Origin: Bacillota bacterium
GTDB taxonomy: Bacteria > Bacillota > Sulfobacillia > Sulfobacillales > Sulfobacillaceae
Direction: 5' to 3'
DNA length: 64,000 nucleotides
Assembly: GCA_021820965.1 (NCBI GenBank)
Contig: JAKACZ010000004.1
Location: forward strand, 1-64,000
The position numbers were made by a program, and so were the translations under genes. Below, piece by piece: positions 24,271-32,060 of the stretch; the first letter of the stretch is position 1; the number at the start of each line of letters is the position of its first letter. The notes beneath the pieces were generated by a model. The model was not told the origin of the DNA. It did not search any database and was given only the letters and a program-made list of their open reading frames with translations.

Positions 24271-25680
24271 TTACCCGTTTACCACATCGTGCGATGCCTT
24301 TGGAGTCACTTGCTCTTCGCCCGAAAGCTCTTCCAGAGATTTCTGGCTGGGCTCCGGTAGGAGCAGTGTGACCAAGACCCCGACTATCGAGAACACGAAG
24401 GTGATAAACAGCGTGCCCCGCACACCAAGCGCCTTTTGCAAAATTGGGAAGACGAACACGCCGATGAACGCGCCGACCTTGGCGACACCGGCGGAAATCC
24501 CGTGACCGGTCGTCCGCATGCTGGTAGGATATACCTCGGCCGCCATCACAAATGTGGTGGTGTTGGGCCCGAACTCCGCGAAGAAATAACTGGCACCGAA
24601 TACAATCAGGAACGGCAGCACAAGAGTGGTCATATGGGGCACGATGCCAATAATCCCGAAGGCGAGCCCCATGAAGATGAACCCGATAAGCTGCAGTTTC
24701 CTATGCCCGATTTTGTCCATCTTGGTCAACGCTAGAATGTAGCCGGGTACCGCAGCCACCGCGAAGATGATGAGCGTCCATGCCATTTTAGCGATAGGTG
24801 TCAACGAAGGAGACACCGTGCTCAGCACCAGCGGCATCGAAATCGAGTTGCCATAGTAGGCATAGTCGAACACGAACCATGCGCCTGCCGTCCCAACAAG
24901 ATACCGGAGAAACTTGGGGTTGCGAATGAACTCACTAAAAGTCATACGCTGTGCCCGGGTCGACTGGTCAATTTCGACCTGCTTCAGGCTCGCGACCCCC
25001 GAAAACTGAGCCAAGCTTTCCTGTGCCTCTTTAACCTTTCCTTGAACGCGGGCCACATAACGCGGCGACTCAGGCATGCGGCTTCGCAGGTAAATGACCG
25101 CTCCGGCAGGAATAGCACCGAGTCCTAGCATCAGGCGCCAGGCGAGGTCACTTGGAATACCGGCGCCCAAGAGGGCCAAGGCCACAATCGGGCCGGTCAC
25201 CAGACCGACTGCCTGCATCGAAAAGACCAAACCAACCAGTTTCCCACGGTCTTTTGTGTTGGCGTACTCGCTCATCAACACTGCACTAACGGGATAATCC
25301 CCGCCAATGCCCATACCCATAATGAAGCGGAACGCTAAAAGCCACCAAATATTGGGAGAGAATGCCGATGCTAGGGCACCAAAGGCCATCATTCCGGCAA
25401 CCAATCCATAAATCTTTTTCCGGCCATAAACGTCGGCTAAGCGCCCGAATAAGAAGGCGCCAACAAATGCGGCGATTAACGCGGTTGACCCCAACAGCCC
25501 CACCATGGACTTGTTAAGGCCCCACTCGGGCGTAATCAAAACCAGTGCTGCGCTGATAATAAACAGGTCATAGGCATCGGTAAAAAACCCCATGCCGGAC
25601 ACGATGACCGCACGAAGATGGAAGAGGCCGAGCTGTGCGTCATTCAAAGCGTCACTGATACCGGCTGTTTTCGTAGCCAC
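24271..25680 (-). CDS. MFS transporter, phosphate:H+ symporter (PHS) family
   Basis: 469 residues. AGGAGG lies just upstream of GTG 25680, which is preferred over TTG 25707. Twelve membrane segments. The FFTDAYDLF stretch in TM1, the loop GRLADVYGRKK, and the GGDYPVSAVLMSEYANTKDR block in TM4 are hallmarks of the PHS family (Pho84-like, inorganic phosphate or organic anion uptake with protons). The sequence KVGAFIGVFVFP in TM11 is also conserved. A close paralogue lies at 33559-34956. Substrate not certain. Confidence 0.85.
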   Translation of the reverse strand: MATKTAGISDALNDAQLGLFHLRAVIVSGMGFFTDAYDLFIISAALVLITPEWGLNKSMVGLLGSTALIAAFVGAFLFGRLADVYGRKKIYGLVAGMMAFGALASAFSPNIWWLLAFRFIMGMGIGGDYPVSAVLMSEYANTKDRGKLVGLVFSMQAVGLVTGPIVALALLGAGIPSDLAWRLMLGLGAIPAGAVIYLRSRMPESPRYVARVQGKVKEAQESLAQFSGVASLKQVEIDQSTRAQRMTFSEFIRNPKFLRYLVGTAGAWFVFDYAYYGNSISMPLVLSTVSPSLTPIAKMAWTLIIFAVAAVPGYILALTKMDKIGHRKLQLIGFIFMGLAFGIIGIVPHMTTLVLPFLIVFGASYFFAEFGPNTTTFVMAAEVYPTSMRTTGHGISAGVAKVGAFIGVFVFPILQKALGVRGTLFITFVFSIVGVLVTLLLPEPSQKSLEELSGEEQVTPKASHDVVNG

Positions 25681-25783
25681 GGTTATCCTCCTGTTCCTAG
25701 TTGCCAACGATCTCCGATTCCGATTATGGCGAGTGCGTGTTAAGGAACAATGAAGGATTCATGAAGGTCGGGTTACGATTATG

Positions 25784-26641
25784 TTAAATTCCGGTTAAAA
25801 TTTGTCGGAAATTCAAGTCTTCCAGACGGGCCAAAATCGCAAAACGCGGAAAGTTGGTGGCCAGGCCGCCGTTGGCCGGTCTTTGGGCAGGCAAAGGCAG
25901 ATTTCCCAATGTTACCGACTCCACGACGACATCACCATAACCTGCCAGAGCCGCGATGCGCTCCACCAGTTCCTTGCGGCTCATCCGCTCTGGTCCCGCC
26001 AAGTGCAAGATTCCCCGGTGTCCAGCAATTAATGCATCCATGGCGTGTTGCGCCAAGGGCGCGGCAGGCGTGGGCGTGTTGAATTGGTCCACCGCCGCCT
26101 TGATTGGCCGTTTTGCCTTCAAGTCGGTCAGGACGCGAAAAACGAAGTTACGAGGATTCATTTCGTCGCTGTAGATCCAGGCGGGACGGATAATGAGCGT
26201 GCCATCATATTGAAGCAGCGCGGTTTCCGCTTCCAGCTTGTGGCTTCCGTAAACCTGAAGCGGCCGCGGCGCATGGTTTTCACGATACGGTCCACCAGTG
26301 CCGTCAAAAACGTAATCGGTCGAAAAGTAGACCAGAGGGATTCGGCGGCTTGCGGCAAGTTCCAGCAAGATTTTCGGGCCGTCGACGTTGATGGCGTGGC
26401 TAAGGTCCGGCTCCCGCTCACAACGGTCCACGTCTGGCATGGCACCCGGAATCCAAATCACGTCGGGTGTGACGTCGTCAACCAGCCGCTGGGTAGAAGC
26501 CGCATCACGCATGTCGAGGGGCACCATGCCGGCTTGCGGGCGGGACATATAAGTGCCGGCAACCGCCTCACCGCGATGCTCCAGTTCGCGCGTTAAAGCA
26601 CCGCCCACTTGGCCAGACGCTCCCACAATCAGGTGCTTCAC
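25784..26641 (-). CDS. RmlD-like sugar nucleotide reductase (SDR)
   Basis: 285 residues. GASGQVGGAL (7-16) is the Rossmann motif, DMRDAAS the acid loop, STDYVFDG at about 107-114 and YGSHKLEAE at about 130-138 give the Y-x3-K catalytic pair, as in dTDP-4-dehydrorhamnose reductases. The other rml genes are not in the window. The start overlaps the stop of the NifX-like gene by four bases. The combination is odd, so the substrate may not be dTDP-4-keto-rhamnose; proteins of this fold also include MAT2B-like factors. Confidence 0.75.
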   Translation of the reverse strand: MKHLIVGASGQVGGALTRELEHRGEAVAGTYMSRPQAGMVPLDMRDAASTQRLVDDVTPDVIWIPGAMPDVDRCEREPDLSHAINVDGPKILLELAASRRIPLVYFSTDYVFDGTGGPYRENHAPRPLQVYGSHKLEAETALLQYDGTLIIRPAWIYSDEMNPRNFVFRVLTDLKAKRPIKAAVDQFNTPTPAAPLAQHAMDALIAGHRGILHLAGPERMSRKELVERIAALAGYGDVVVESVTLGNLPLPAQRPANGGLATNFPRFAILARLEDLNFRQILTGI

Positions 26642-26982
26642 GCGGTGGTCTCGGGCTTTCCGTACCGTGCCGCCGCCTCGCGCGCCGGTCCGGTGACGTC
26701 TTGGACAACGCCGATCTTCATTCGTTCCAGCATATGCACCATGCCAGGGCCCATATGACCGGTCACGACCCGTTCCACATGATGGTCCATCAAGAACTGG
26801 GCAATCCGGGCATGATGTTTGCCCTCCCCATCTTGGTCATGCAGCGTATCCCAATTAACCAGAAACTCTTCCTGACTCACGATCTCGCCTGATATATCAG
26901 TCTGCCATACGGCAACCTGGTGCGCTCGACCCCAGCCGCCGCCCACCTGCCCATCGCTCGTGACCGGCATCGCAATAACCAT
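26638..26982 (-). CDS. NifX/NifB-like Fe-Mo cofactor-type protein
   Basis: 114 residues. The pattern MVIAMPVTSDGQVGGGWGRA, HQVAVWQ, and VERVVTGHMGPGMVHMLERM belongs to the dinitrogenase iron-molybdenum cofactor biosynthesis family (NifX, NafY, VnfX, and the many stand-alone members of non-fixing bacteria and archaea). No nif gene is near. The H-x-A-R-I-A-Q-F-L block is typical. Stand-alone members probably bind metal clusters; the role is unknown. Its stop overlaps the RmlD-like start. Confidence 0.75.
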   Translation of the reverse strand: MVIAMPVTSDGQVGGGWGRAHQVAVWQTDISGEIVSQEEFLVNWDTLHDQDGEGKHHARIAQFLMDHHVERVVTGHMGPGMVHMLERMKIGVVQDVTGPAREAAARYGKPETTA

Positions 26983-26996
26983 TGTTGAGCCTCCTT

Positions 26997-27935
26997 TTAG
27001 AGTTTGCCCGCAGCCTTCTTCTGAAGGTACACAAGTATTCCCTGGCTGTTCAACACAATATCCATCCCGACTGGCGAAACGTTGGACACCGGATGACCGA
27101 TCGACTCGAGATCCTCGGCCACGGCGCGCTCCAAGGCTTGCTGGACCTGCGATAGTGGGGACTCAGGATTTAGGCCGGGCAATATGCCTTGAATGGCTCG
27201 AATCCCCCGGCGAGAGAACGCAAAGGCCTCGGATGCGGGATCGGTAACGCCGTAGTGGGTATGGTACACCCGCTCCACATCCAACGCTTCTAACCGGTCG
27301 AGTGTCGCCAACATCACATCCGGATCAAAATCCGAGGGCGTCGTGGTAGGAAATCCGTAATCGAAATCCCAGCCGGTATAGACCTTCGAGTAACGAATAC
27401 CTACCGTGTCTCCCGAGAATAACCCCCGAGTCGCCGTATCCACGACGCAGGTGTGGTGCTTAGCATGACCCGGAGTATCATAAAACACCAACTCACGATC
27501 TTTGGTATCGAGTACGGTTTCGTCCTCATGAACGGCTACGCGCTCTTGCGGCACCGGCTTCAGTGGCCCAAACAGGCTGCTCATCTGTTCCCCATAGACG
27601 GCCCTGGCCCCTGCCTCCAGACGGCTCGGATCAATCACATGGCGCGCCGCTCTCGGATGGCAGTGCAAAATCGCCTCCGGTGCTGCCTCCATCATTTGCC
27701 CCACGCCCCCGGCGTGATCCAGATGCACATGGGTAATGACAATATGACGCAAGTCACTCGGTCTTGCGCCCAGCTCTGCCAACCCCTCCACCAACGCCGC
27801 ATGGCTGCGAGCCGAGCCGGTTTCCACCAAAATAGGCTCGAGACCTCGAATGAAATAAGCGGATGAGCGCCCCGGCCTTCCTTCCTCAAACAGGTCAATA
27901 CCAAAGAGATTGTTTGAAATAGCAAATACGGCCAC
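26997..27935 (-). CDS. MBL-fold metallohydrolase
   Basis: 312 residues; GTG 27935 with AGGTGAGG upstream. The metal motif THVHLDHAGG (about 69-78), the HCHPRAARH block, and the C-terminal GHAKHHTC and HTHYG give the metallo-beta-lactamase ligands. It resembles the glyoxalase II-like hydrolases of Bacillota and archaea that act on thioesters or lactones; substrate not known. The stop lies 14 bases before the NifX-like start, so MBL, NifX-like and RmlD-like genes form one transcript. Confidence 0.85.
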   Translation of the reverse strand: MAVFAISNNLFGIDLFEEGRPGRSSAYFIRGLEPILVETGSARSHAALVEGLAELGARPSDLRHIVITHVHLDHAGGVGQMMEAAPEAILHCHPRAARHVIDPSRLEAGARAVYGEQMSSLFGPLKPVPQERVAVHEDETVLDTKDRELVFYDTPGHAKHHTCVVDTATRGLFSGDTVGIRYSKVYTGWDFDYGFPTTTPSDFDPDVMLATLDRLEALDVERVYHTHYGVTDPASEAFAFSRRGIRAIQGILPGLNPESPLSQVQQALERAVAEDLESIGHPVSNVSPVGMDIVLNSQGILVYLQKKAAGKL

Positions 27936-28194
27936 CCAATCCTCACCTCAATAACTAGTATAACGCGGGAAGCCAAACCGCGAGCGACGTCCCCTCTCTC
28001 AAACGGCAGCTGGCTAACCCGCATTAGTCAACGACTCGACACTGCCACCACTGATCTGAACTTTGGCCAAAAATGGCCATAGCGCGGGAACTATACTGCA
28101 CCACAACGCCCAGGGAGCAACCGACACCAATAAATCTGGGCCCTGCCCTAGGCTCTTCATGATAGCGAGATCCGGGAACAGCTCCAATTTCCTT

Positions 28195-29148
28195 CTATGA
28201 GGAGGTTACGAAACTTGTTGCCGTGGTTGGGCTGGAGCGAATCTCCGCCGCCGGGGGATAGTTGGTCACAACCAACTCGTTGATCACGCCCCGCCGATCA
28301 CTACGCGAATTGATGGAACGGCGTGCGGGAAGACGTGTCAGTACAAACCCGTCATACAATTCGTCGAAGAAGTCATCATTCGGATCGACATTGTGGGGAT
28401 CTGAATTGCTCAACATCACGCGAGCCCCTTGCTCATCGAGCCATCGAACAAACTGTGCCAACTCCCTCTGATTGTCGTCGTTGAAGGCGTCCGCACTGTA
28501 AGCGGTGAACGAGGCGGTAGCCGATAGCGGTCGGTAAGGCGGGTCCAGGTACACAAAGGTGTCCGGCCCCGCGTACACTGCGGCCTCATGATAGTCCCCT
28601 GTGACAATTGTCACCGGCTGAAGTGCCTCGTGTACGTAGCGAAGATTTTCTGCGTCACAAATTAACGGTTTTCGGTACCTCCCCATTGGCACATTGAACT
28701 CGTTACGGCGATTGACCCTAAATAGTCCGTTAAAGCAGGTCCGGTTGAGGAAGATGAAGTCGGCAGCCTGGTCAACGGCCGTTCCGCGGTGCTGGTTGAA
28801 GTCATCGCGCACCGTGTAGTAAAACGTGCGGCGGGCTTCGTCGTCGAGGGCCCAGAACTGGGCCTGCATCGATGCCAAGACATCGACCAGGTGCTCGACC
28901 GACGTTTGAATGACCCGATAGACCTGCATCAGCCGGTCATTCTGGTCAATGATGACTACATGATCGAGGGGAAAGCGCCGCAGAACATCAAACATTACGG
29001 CTCCGCTGCCGATAAATGGCTCCACGTATCGCCGAATAACCCCGGTACGCAATTCTTCGGGATAGCACCGTTGAAATTCGCCGAGGAGTTGCGATTTCCC
29101 GCCGGCCCACTTGACAAACGGATGGGCAGGCAAGTCCGATTCGGCCAT
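28195..29148 (-). CDS. DNA adenine methyltransferase, D12 class (Dam/DpnM-like)
   Basis: 317 residues. ATG 29148 follows AAGGGGG at eight bases and is preferred over TTG 29154. Residues HPFVKWAGGKSQL (9-21) and EPFIGSGA (43-50) bind AdoMet; FLNRTCFNGLFRVN (134-147) and DPPY (202-205) are the catalytic and target motifs of the alpha-type D12 N6-adenine methylases, which include GATC-specific Dam and DpnM. No restriction endonuclease gene is adjacent, so it is an orphan; epigenetic or anti-restriction roles are possible. Decayed DNA lies upstream. Confidence 0.85.
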   Translation of the reverse strand: MAESDLPAHPFVKWAGGKSQLLGEFQRCYPEELRTGVIRRYVEPFIGSGAVMFDVLRRFPLDHVVIIDQNDRLMQVYRVIQTSVEHLVDVLASMQAQFWALDDEARRTFYYTVRDDFNQHRGTAVDQAADFIFLNRTCFNGLFRVNRRNEFNVPMGRYRKPLICDAENLRYVHEALQPVTIVTGDYHEAAVYAGPDTFVYLDPPYRPLSATASFTAYSADAFNDDNQRELAQFVRWLDEQGARVMLSNSDPHNVDPNDDFFDELYDGFVLTRLPARRSINSRSDRRGVINELVVTNYPPAAEIRSSPTTATSFVTSS

Positions 29149-29154
29149 AGTCAA

Positions 29155-29769
29155 TGCCCCCTTGCTTAGTGGATAAATGCTAGCAGGATTCCCTACTCAC
29201 TTATGGCAAATTGTGTTCCGTCCCCTATTGGCGAAATCACCGAATCCCCCGTGAGACGGTCGCTTAAGGACCTCGTCAAGTCATCGGCAGGATCGACTGA
29301 TGCCGCCAACAACGGCCCTAAGCTATATAATACGCGCGAAATGCTCGAAACCGCACTTTTACTGCGGGTTCTAATAGAAATTCCTCGCGGTTAGTTCGCG
29401 CGTTCGAAACCCTCGGAATAGGTAAAGCCTTGGAATCGGGCGCCTGAGCATGGTAAAAATCGTTCGACAACCAGAGAATCCAACCGACATGATGAGTCAT
29501 CAGCCAGTCGCGGCTCGCCGCTAGGCGGCCTGGGTTAGGTCGGAATGGGATCCCAGCGCTCCTCCACCCCGTGCGCATCATCCGGAGCGTATTGTACGCG
29601 TCTTCCATCCACGCGAGTTAGGGCTCTTGCTCGTATCGAGAACGCACGGGGCCACGGGTGGTCCACCAATTCCATTCCAGCCCGTGAGCGCGACCCACAG
29701 AACACCAATCATCCGTAGGATCCTGACAAAAATCAGGGAGAGCGGTCTCCTGCTGAGTTGCCCGAAATC
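29155..29769. other. Gene-free or decayed interval
   Basis: No convincing gene. A minus-strand frame at 29318-29608 (MEDAYNTLRMMRTGWRSAG...) has plausible composition but no ribosome binding site and no known motif; I leave it uncalled. Confidence 0.3.
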
Positions 29770-30090
29770 CTATCGCCGCACGATCTCGCGTTCCGTCACC
29801 TTGATAATCTGCGGTGCCGTGATGGTCGTCAATCCGACGGCATCCTGAACGATGGCCAATCGCTGGTCCTTCAGACGGATCATCACATCCCACCAACCGT
29901 GTGCCGGCGGTCCCCACTACTCCTGAATTTGATAAGAAATCCGGTACTGTACAGGGGCAGTACGAAATGGCGGCTGTCCCGCGATTCCATATGCCGGTGT
30001 CGTTGTCCAGAATTGGCGGCGGCCCAATGTACACGGGGAGGTGTCGCGGTTCCGAAGTCGACGGATGCACCCGCTCGTGTCGCGACTCGG
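29770..30090 (-). pseudogene. Decayed gene with frameshift and stop, family unknown
   Basis: On the minus strand, coding-like text starts as HLPVYIGPPPILDNDTGIWN, changes frame near 29950 to YRISYQIQE, meets a TAG, then continues as WGPPAHGWWDVMIRLKDQRL and ends with TAPQIIKVTEREIVRR and a stop at 29770. The amino acid pattern (W-W-D-V-x-I-R-L) looks like an extracellular beta domain, but I do not recognise it. One frameshift and one nonsense codon show it is dead. Confidence 0.4.
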
Positions 30091-30189
30091 TTGAGACGGA
30101 TATCATTCCCGTTGAGCGCCCACAGCGCATGTCCCACGATTGACATAGCGCGTAAACCCCAGTAATCTATTCCTCAATTAAACATTTCT

Positions 30190-30300
30190 CCTCTTATCGA
30201 GACAGGCAGAGGGATCGGCCCGATGACACCTGGGCAACCGGTCTTCCCCCGAAGATGCGGTGCCAATTCCGACGGCGGGTTCGCCGACAGATGAGAGAGA
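30190..30300 (+). promoter_or_regulatory. SAM-I (S-box) riboswitch
   Basis: The conserved S-box elements occur in order: CTCTTATCGAGACAGGCAGA, GGGATCGGCCCGATGACACC, TGGGCAACCGGT, GGTGCCAATTCC and the closing GACAGATGAGAG. The outer helix pairs CTCTTATC with GATGAGAG. SAM binding normally ends transcription of methionine-cycle genes. It is followed by a terminator hairpin, then RuBisCO-like and MtnX genes of methionine salvage, a typical S-box target in Bacillota. Confidence 0.93.
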
Positions 30301-30309
30301 GCCGTTGCG

Positions 30310-30340
30310 CCCTCTTTCATCCAGTGTGAAAGGGGTTTTG
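30310..30340 (+). terminator. Riboswitch-controlled terminator
   Basis: CCTCTTTCA pairs with TGAAAGGGG across CCAGTG and is followed by TTTTG. It lies ten bases after the S-box, in the right place to be the SAM-dependent terminator. It also carries the AAAGGGG that serves as ribosome binding site for the next gene. Confidence 0.7.
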
Positions 30341-30343
30341 TAT

Positions 30344-30979
30344 TTGGACTACATTGTCGCCCGATATTGCGTACCCTGGGCCGACAACCTACGGCAACGA
30401 GCCGGAGCAACAGCGGTTGGCATGACCGCAGGGTCTTGGGTCGATGTCCTGGGCAGCCGAAAGCCCGATGCATCCCAGGACTTCGGCGAGGGGGGCGTGG
30501 CTAGAAATGGACCAACCGGACGTTTTCAACCGTCGGTCGCCCCCAGATATTGGGGCCCGGCCGGGGACTTCCTCCTACCGTCGGTCGCCCCCAGATATTG
30601 GGGCCCGGCCGGGGACTTCCTCCTACCGTCGGTCGCCCCCAGATATTGGGGCCCGGCCGGGGACTTCCTCCTACCGTCGGTCGCCCCCAGATATTGGAGC
30701 CCGGCTGGGGACTTCCTCCTACCGTCGGTCGCCCCCAGACAGAGGGAATCCCTCGCAGTATCCCACGCTTTGAAACGGTCATGGGGCGTGCCGTGCGCGT
30801 TACGGGGACCATCCGTGAGCATTGCGCGTGGCATGCTGACGGAGCTGTTCCGCCATTTCGGCCACGACGTCATTGCCAGCGCCGGCAGGCCGATTTGCAG
30901 GCATCCGATCAGAACCCGGACGGGTGCCCGCGTTCCGGTTGGCACAGCTATCCCGCACGAGGAGGTGCAAGTCTCATGA
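30344..30979 (+). pseudogene. mtnW: RuBisCO-like (MtnW-type) gene with internal deletion
   Basis: The TTG at 30344, nine bases after AAAGGGG, opens MDYIVARYCVPWADNLRQRA, then AVGMTAGSWVDVLGS, which follows the N-terminus of RuBisCO-like proteins. After about 55 residues the frame enters four copies of a 16-residue repeat, SVAPRYWGPAGDFLLP, and then resumes with GMLTELFRHFGHDVIASAGR, PICRHP, GARVPVGTAI, matching the C-terminal NAGGGIHGHP region of MtnW (with Gly-Gly-Gly lost). Some 270-300 residues, including the catalytic Lys/Asp/Glu loop, are missing. The frame stays open and its stop overlaps the mtnX start (ATGA). MtnW is the enolase step of methionine salvage. It cannot be active. Confidence 0.65.
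30531..30739. repeat. 48-bp tandem repeat, 4.3 copies
   Basis: Units start at 30531, 30579, 30627, 30675 and (partial, 17 bases) 30723. The consensus begins CGTCGGTCGCCCCCAGATAT and ends with CTTCCTCCTAC. Units 1-3 are identical apart from the edges; unit 4 differs at two positions. The length is a multiple of three, so it keeps frame. Each unit contains CCCCAGATATTGGGG, a short palindromic arm. There are no spacers, so it is not CRISPR. Confidence 0.95.
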
Positions 30980-31650
30980 GCGTTCCGTTTGTTGTCATAT
31001 TGGACTTTGACGGCACCATAACCACCAGTGATTTGGTGGTGGCCCTGACAACCCGCGTGCATGACGCCAACCGGGATATCGTAAACAAAGTCAATCGCCG
31101 GGAGTTGGAACCAAGAACCGGGCTCAACATCCTTTTCTCGCATCTTCCCAGCCGTGATCGCCAGTTATACGAGGAATATCTTCGCCATCTGGCCCGATTT
31201 CGTTCGGGGTATCATCGGTTTTCCGCCGTGCTCAAGGACTCCCACATCCCGTTTTACATCGTGTCAAACGGTCTCGACTTTATGTTGGACGCCGTGTTAG
31301 GGCCCACACCGGAGGACGGGCCCTGGCGTATCTGTAATAAGGCGCGGTTTGATCAGCCCTCCATCACCATTGAGTGGCAGTATCCCTGCCAGGACCCATG
31401 CCCTGGCGGCTGTGGTCTTTGCAAATACCAAGTGGTGACGGAGCTTAGGGAGCGGCACGCAGCGCCTGTGGTCTACGTTGGCGACGACATTACCGATGTC
31501 AATGGTGCTAAGCACGCCGATCGGATTTACGCACGCGGCCTATTGGCGCAAATGCTCGGGCAAGACGGGGTCGGATACACCCAGTTTGACACATTTGACG
31601 ATATCTTAAGCGATTTGTTTACGGTCACGGAGGTGATAAACAATGACTGA
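30976..31650 (+). CDS. mtnX: MtnX-like HAD phosphatase of methionine salvage
   Basis: 224 residues. ATG 30976, with GAGGAGGTG upstream, overlaps the RuBisCO-like stop. HAD motif I is ILDFDGTITTSD (8-19), motif II VSNG, motif III around GDDITDVNGAKHAD. The Cys-rich CQDPCPGGCGLCK block is the MtnX-specific cap element. MtnX removes phosphate from 2-hydroxy-3-keto-5-methylthiopentenyl-1-phosphate after MtnW. The gene itself is intact, but its partners on both sides are broken, so its pathway context is lost. Confidence 0.8.
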   Translation: MSVPFVVILDFDGTITTSDLVVALTTRVHDANRDIVNKVNRRELEPRTGLNILFSHLPSRDRQLYEEYLRHLARFRSGYHRFSAVLKDSHIPFYIVSNGLDFMLDAVLGPTPEDGPWRICNKARFDQPSITIEWQYPCQDPCPGGCGLCKYQVVTELRERHAAPVVYVGDDITDVNGAKHADRIYARGLLAQMLGQDGVGYTQFDTFDDILSDLFTVTEVINND

Positions 31651-31708
31651 GAACCAGCTGATTCAGGCAGGAAAGACACTTACCGGAGCGAGGCTGGAAT
31701 GTAGCTGA
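31643..31708 (+). pseudogene. Truncated next cistron, probable mtnB start
   Basis: ATG 31643, with GGAGGTGATAAACA directly upstream, opens MTENQLIQAGKTLTGARLEC and stops at 31706-31708. The strong ribosome binding site and the overlap with the mtnX stop show that a real gene began here. By operon order (mtnW-mtnX-mtnB in Bacillus) and the helix ENQLIQAGKTL it would suit the N-terminus of methylthioribulose-1-phosphate dehydratase, but this is inference from order. The rest is gone. Confidence 0.45.
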
Positions 31709-32060
31709 CCTCGGCCAACCTCTCATTGCCAAACGAGCTTAAAGCCCCGGGGTTCACGCCTGGGGATCGTTCCCCTTCTCTGGCGTGGATCTGGGGATTT
31801 CCGTCGGTCATAAGCCCGTTGGCTCGTTAGGGCCCACAAATGTTCTTAAGGGTAGTGCCTTAGACAACGTTCTGATCGATACTTGACGCACAGGCATCTG
31901 AAACCAATGCGGGGATTGGTCTGGATGGCTGATGTTGCGGACAGGCATGTCGTGGAATTAGGTATAAGAGGATAATACAAAGAATGGCGAAGAAGCCCCA
32001 AAATCGGCTCGGAAGATGGTATCCCGACTCCTTCTTCAATTGGGGCTAATAGGGTTTTAA
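31709..32060. other. Gene-free junction region
   Basis: Between the broken mtn operon and the beheaded M61 gene. It contains a compact hairpin at about 31742-31770 (GCCCCGGGGTTCACGCCTGG), reminiscent of IS200/IS605 right ends, and an inverted repeat AGCCCCAA (31994-32001) with TTGGGGCT (32040-32047) within a 21-codon frame starting ATG 31984. None is certain. A deletion probably brought the two damaged genes together. Confidence 0.35.

Noticed and set aside
28060-28085. TTTGGCC/GGCCATA palindrome as a regulatory site
   Set aside because: Short imperfect palindrome (TGGCCAAAAATGGCCA), single copy; could be chance or a weak hairpin between transcripts.
30531-30739. Possible CRISPR array
   Set aside because: The 48-bp units are head-to-tail with no unique spacers, so this is a tandem repeat.
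30550-30975. Upstream extension of mtnX through the repeat in another frame
   Set aside because: GAGGAGGTG sits right before ATG 30976, the MtnX homology starts there, and the repeat in this frame has no family resemblance; the RuBisCO-like frame is the coherent one.
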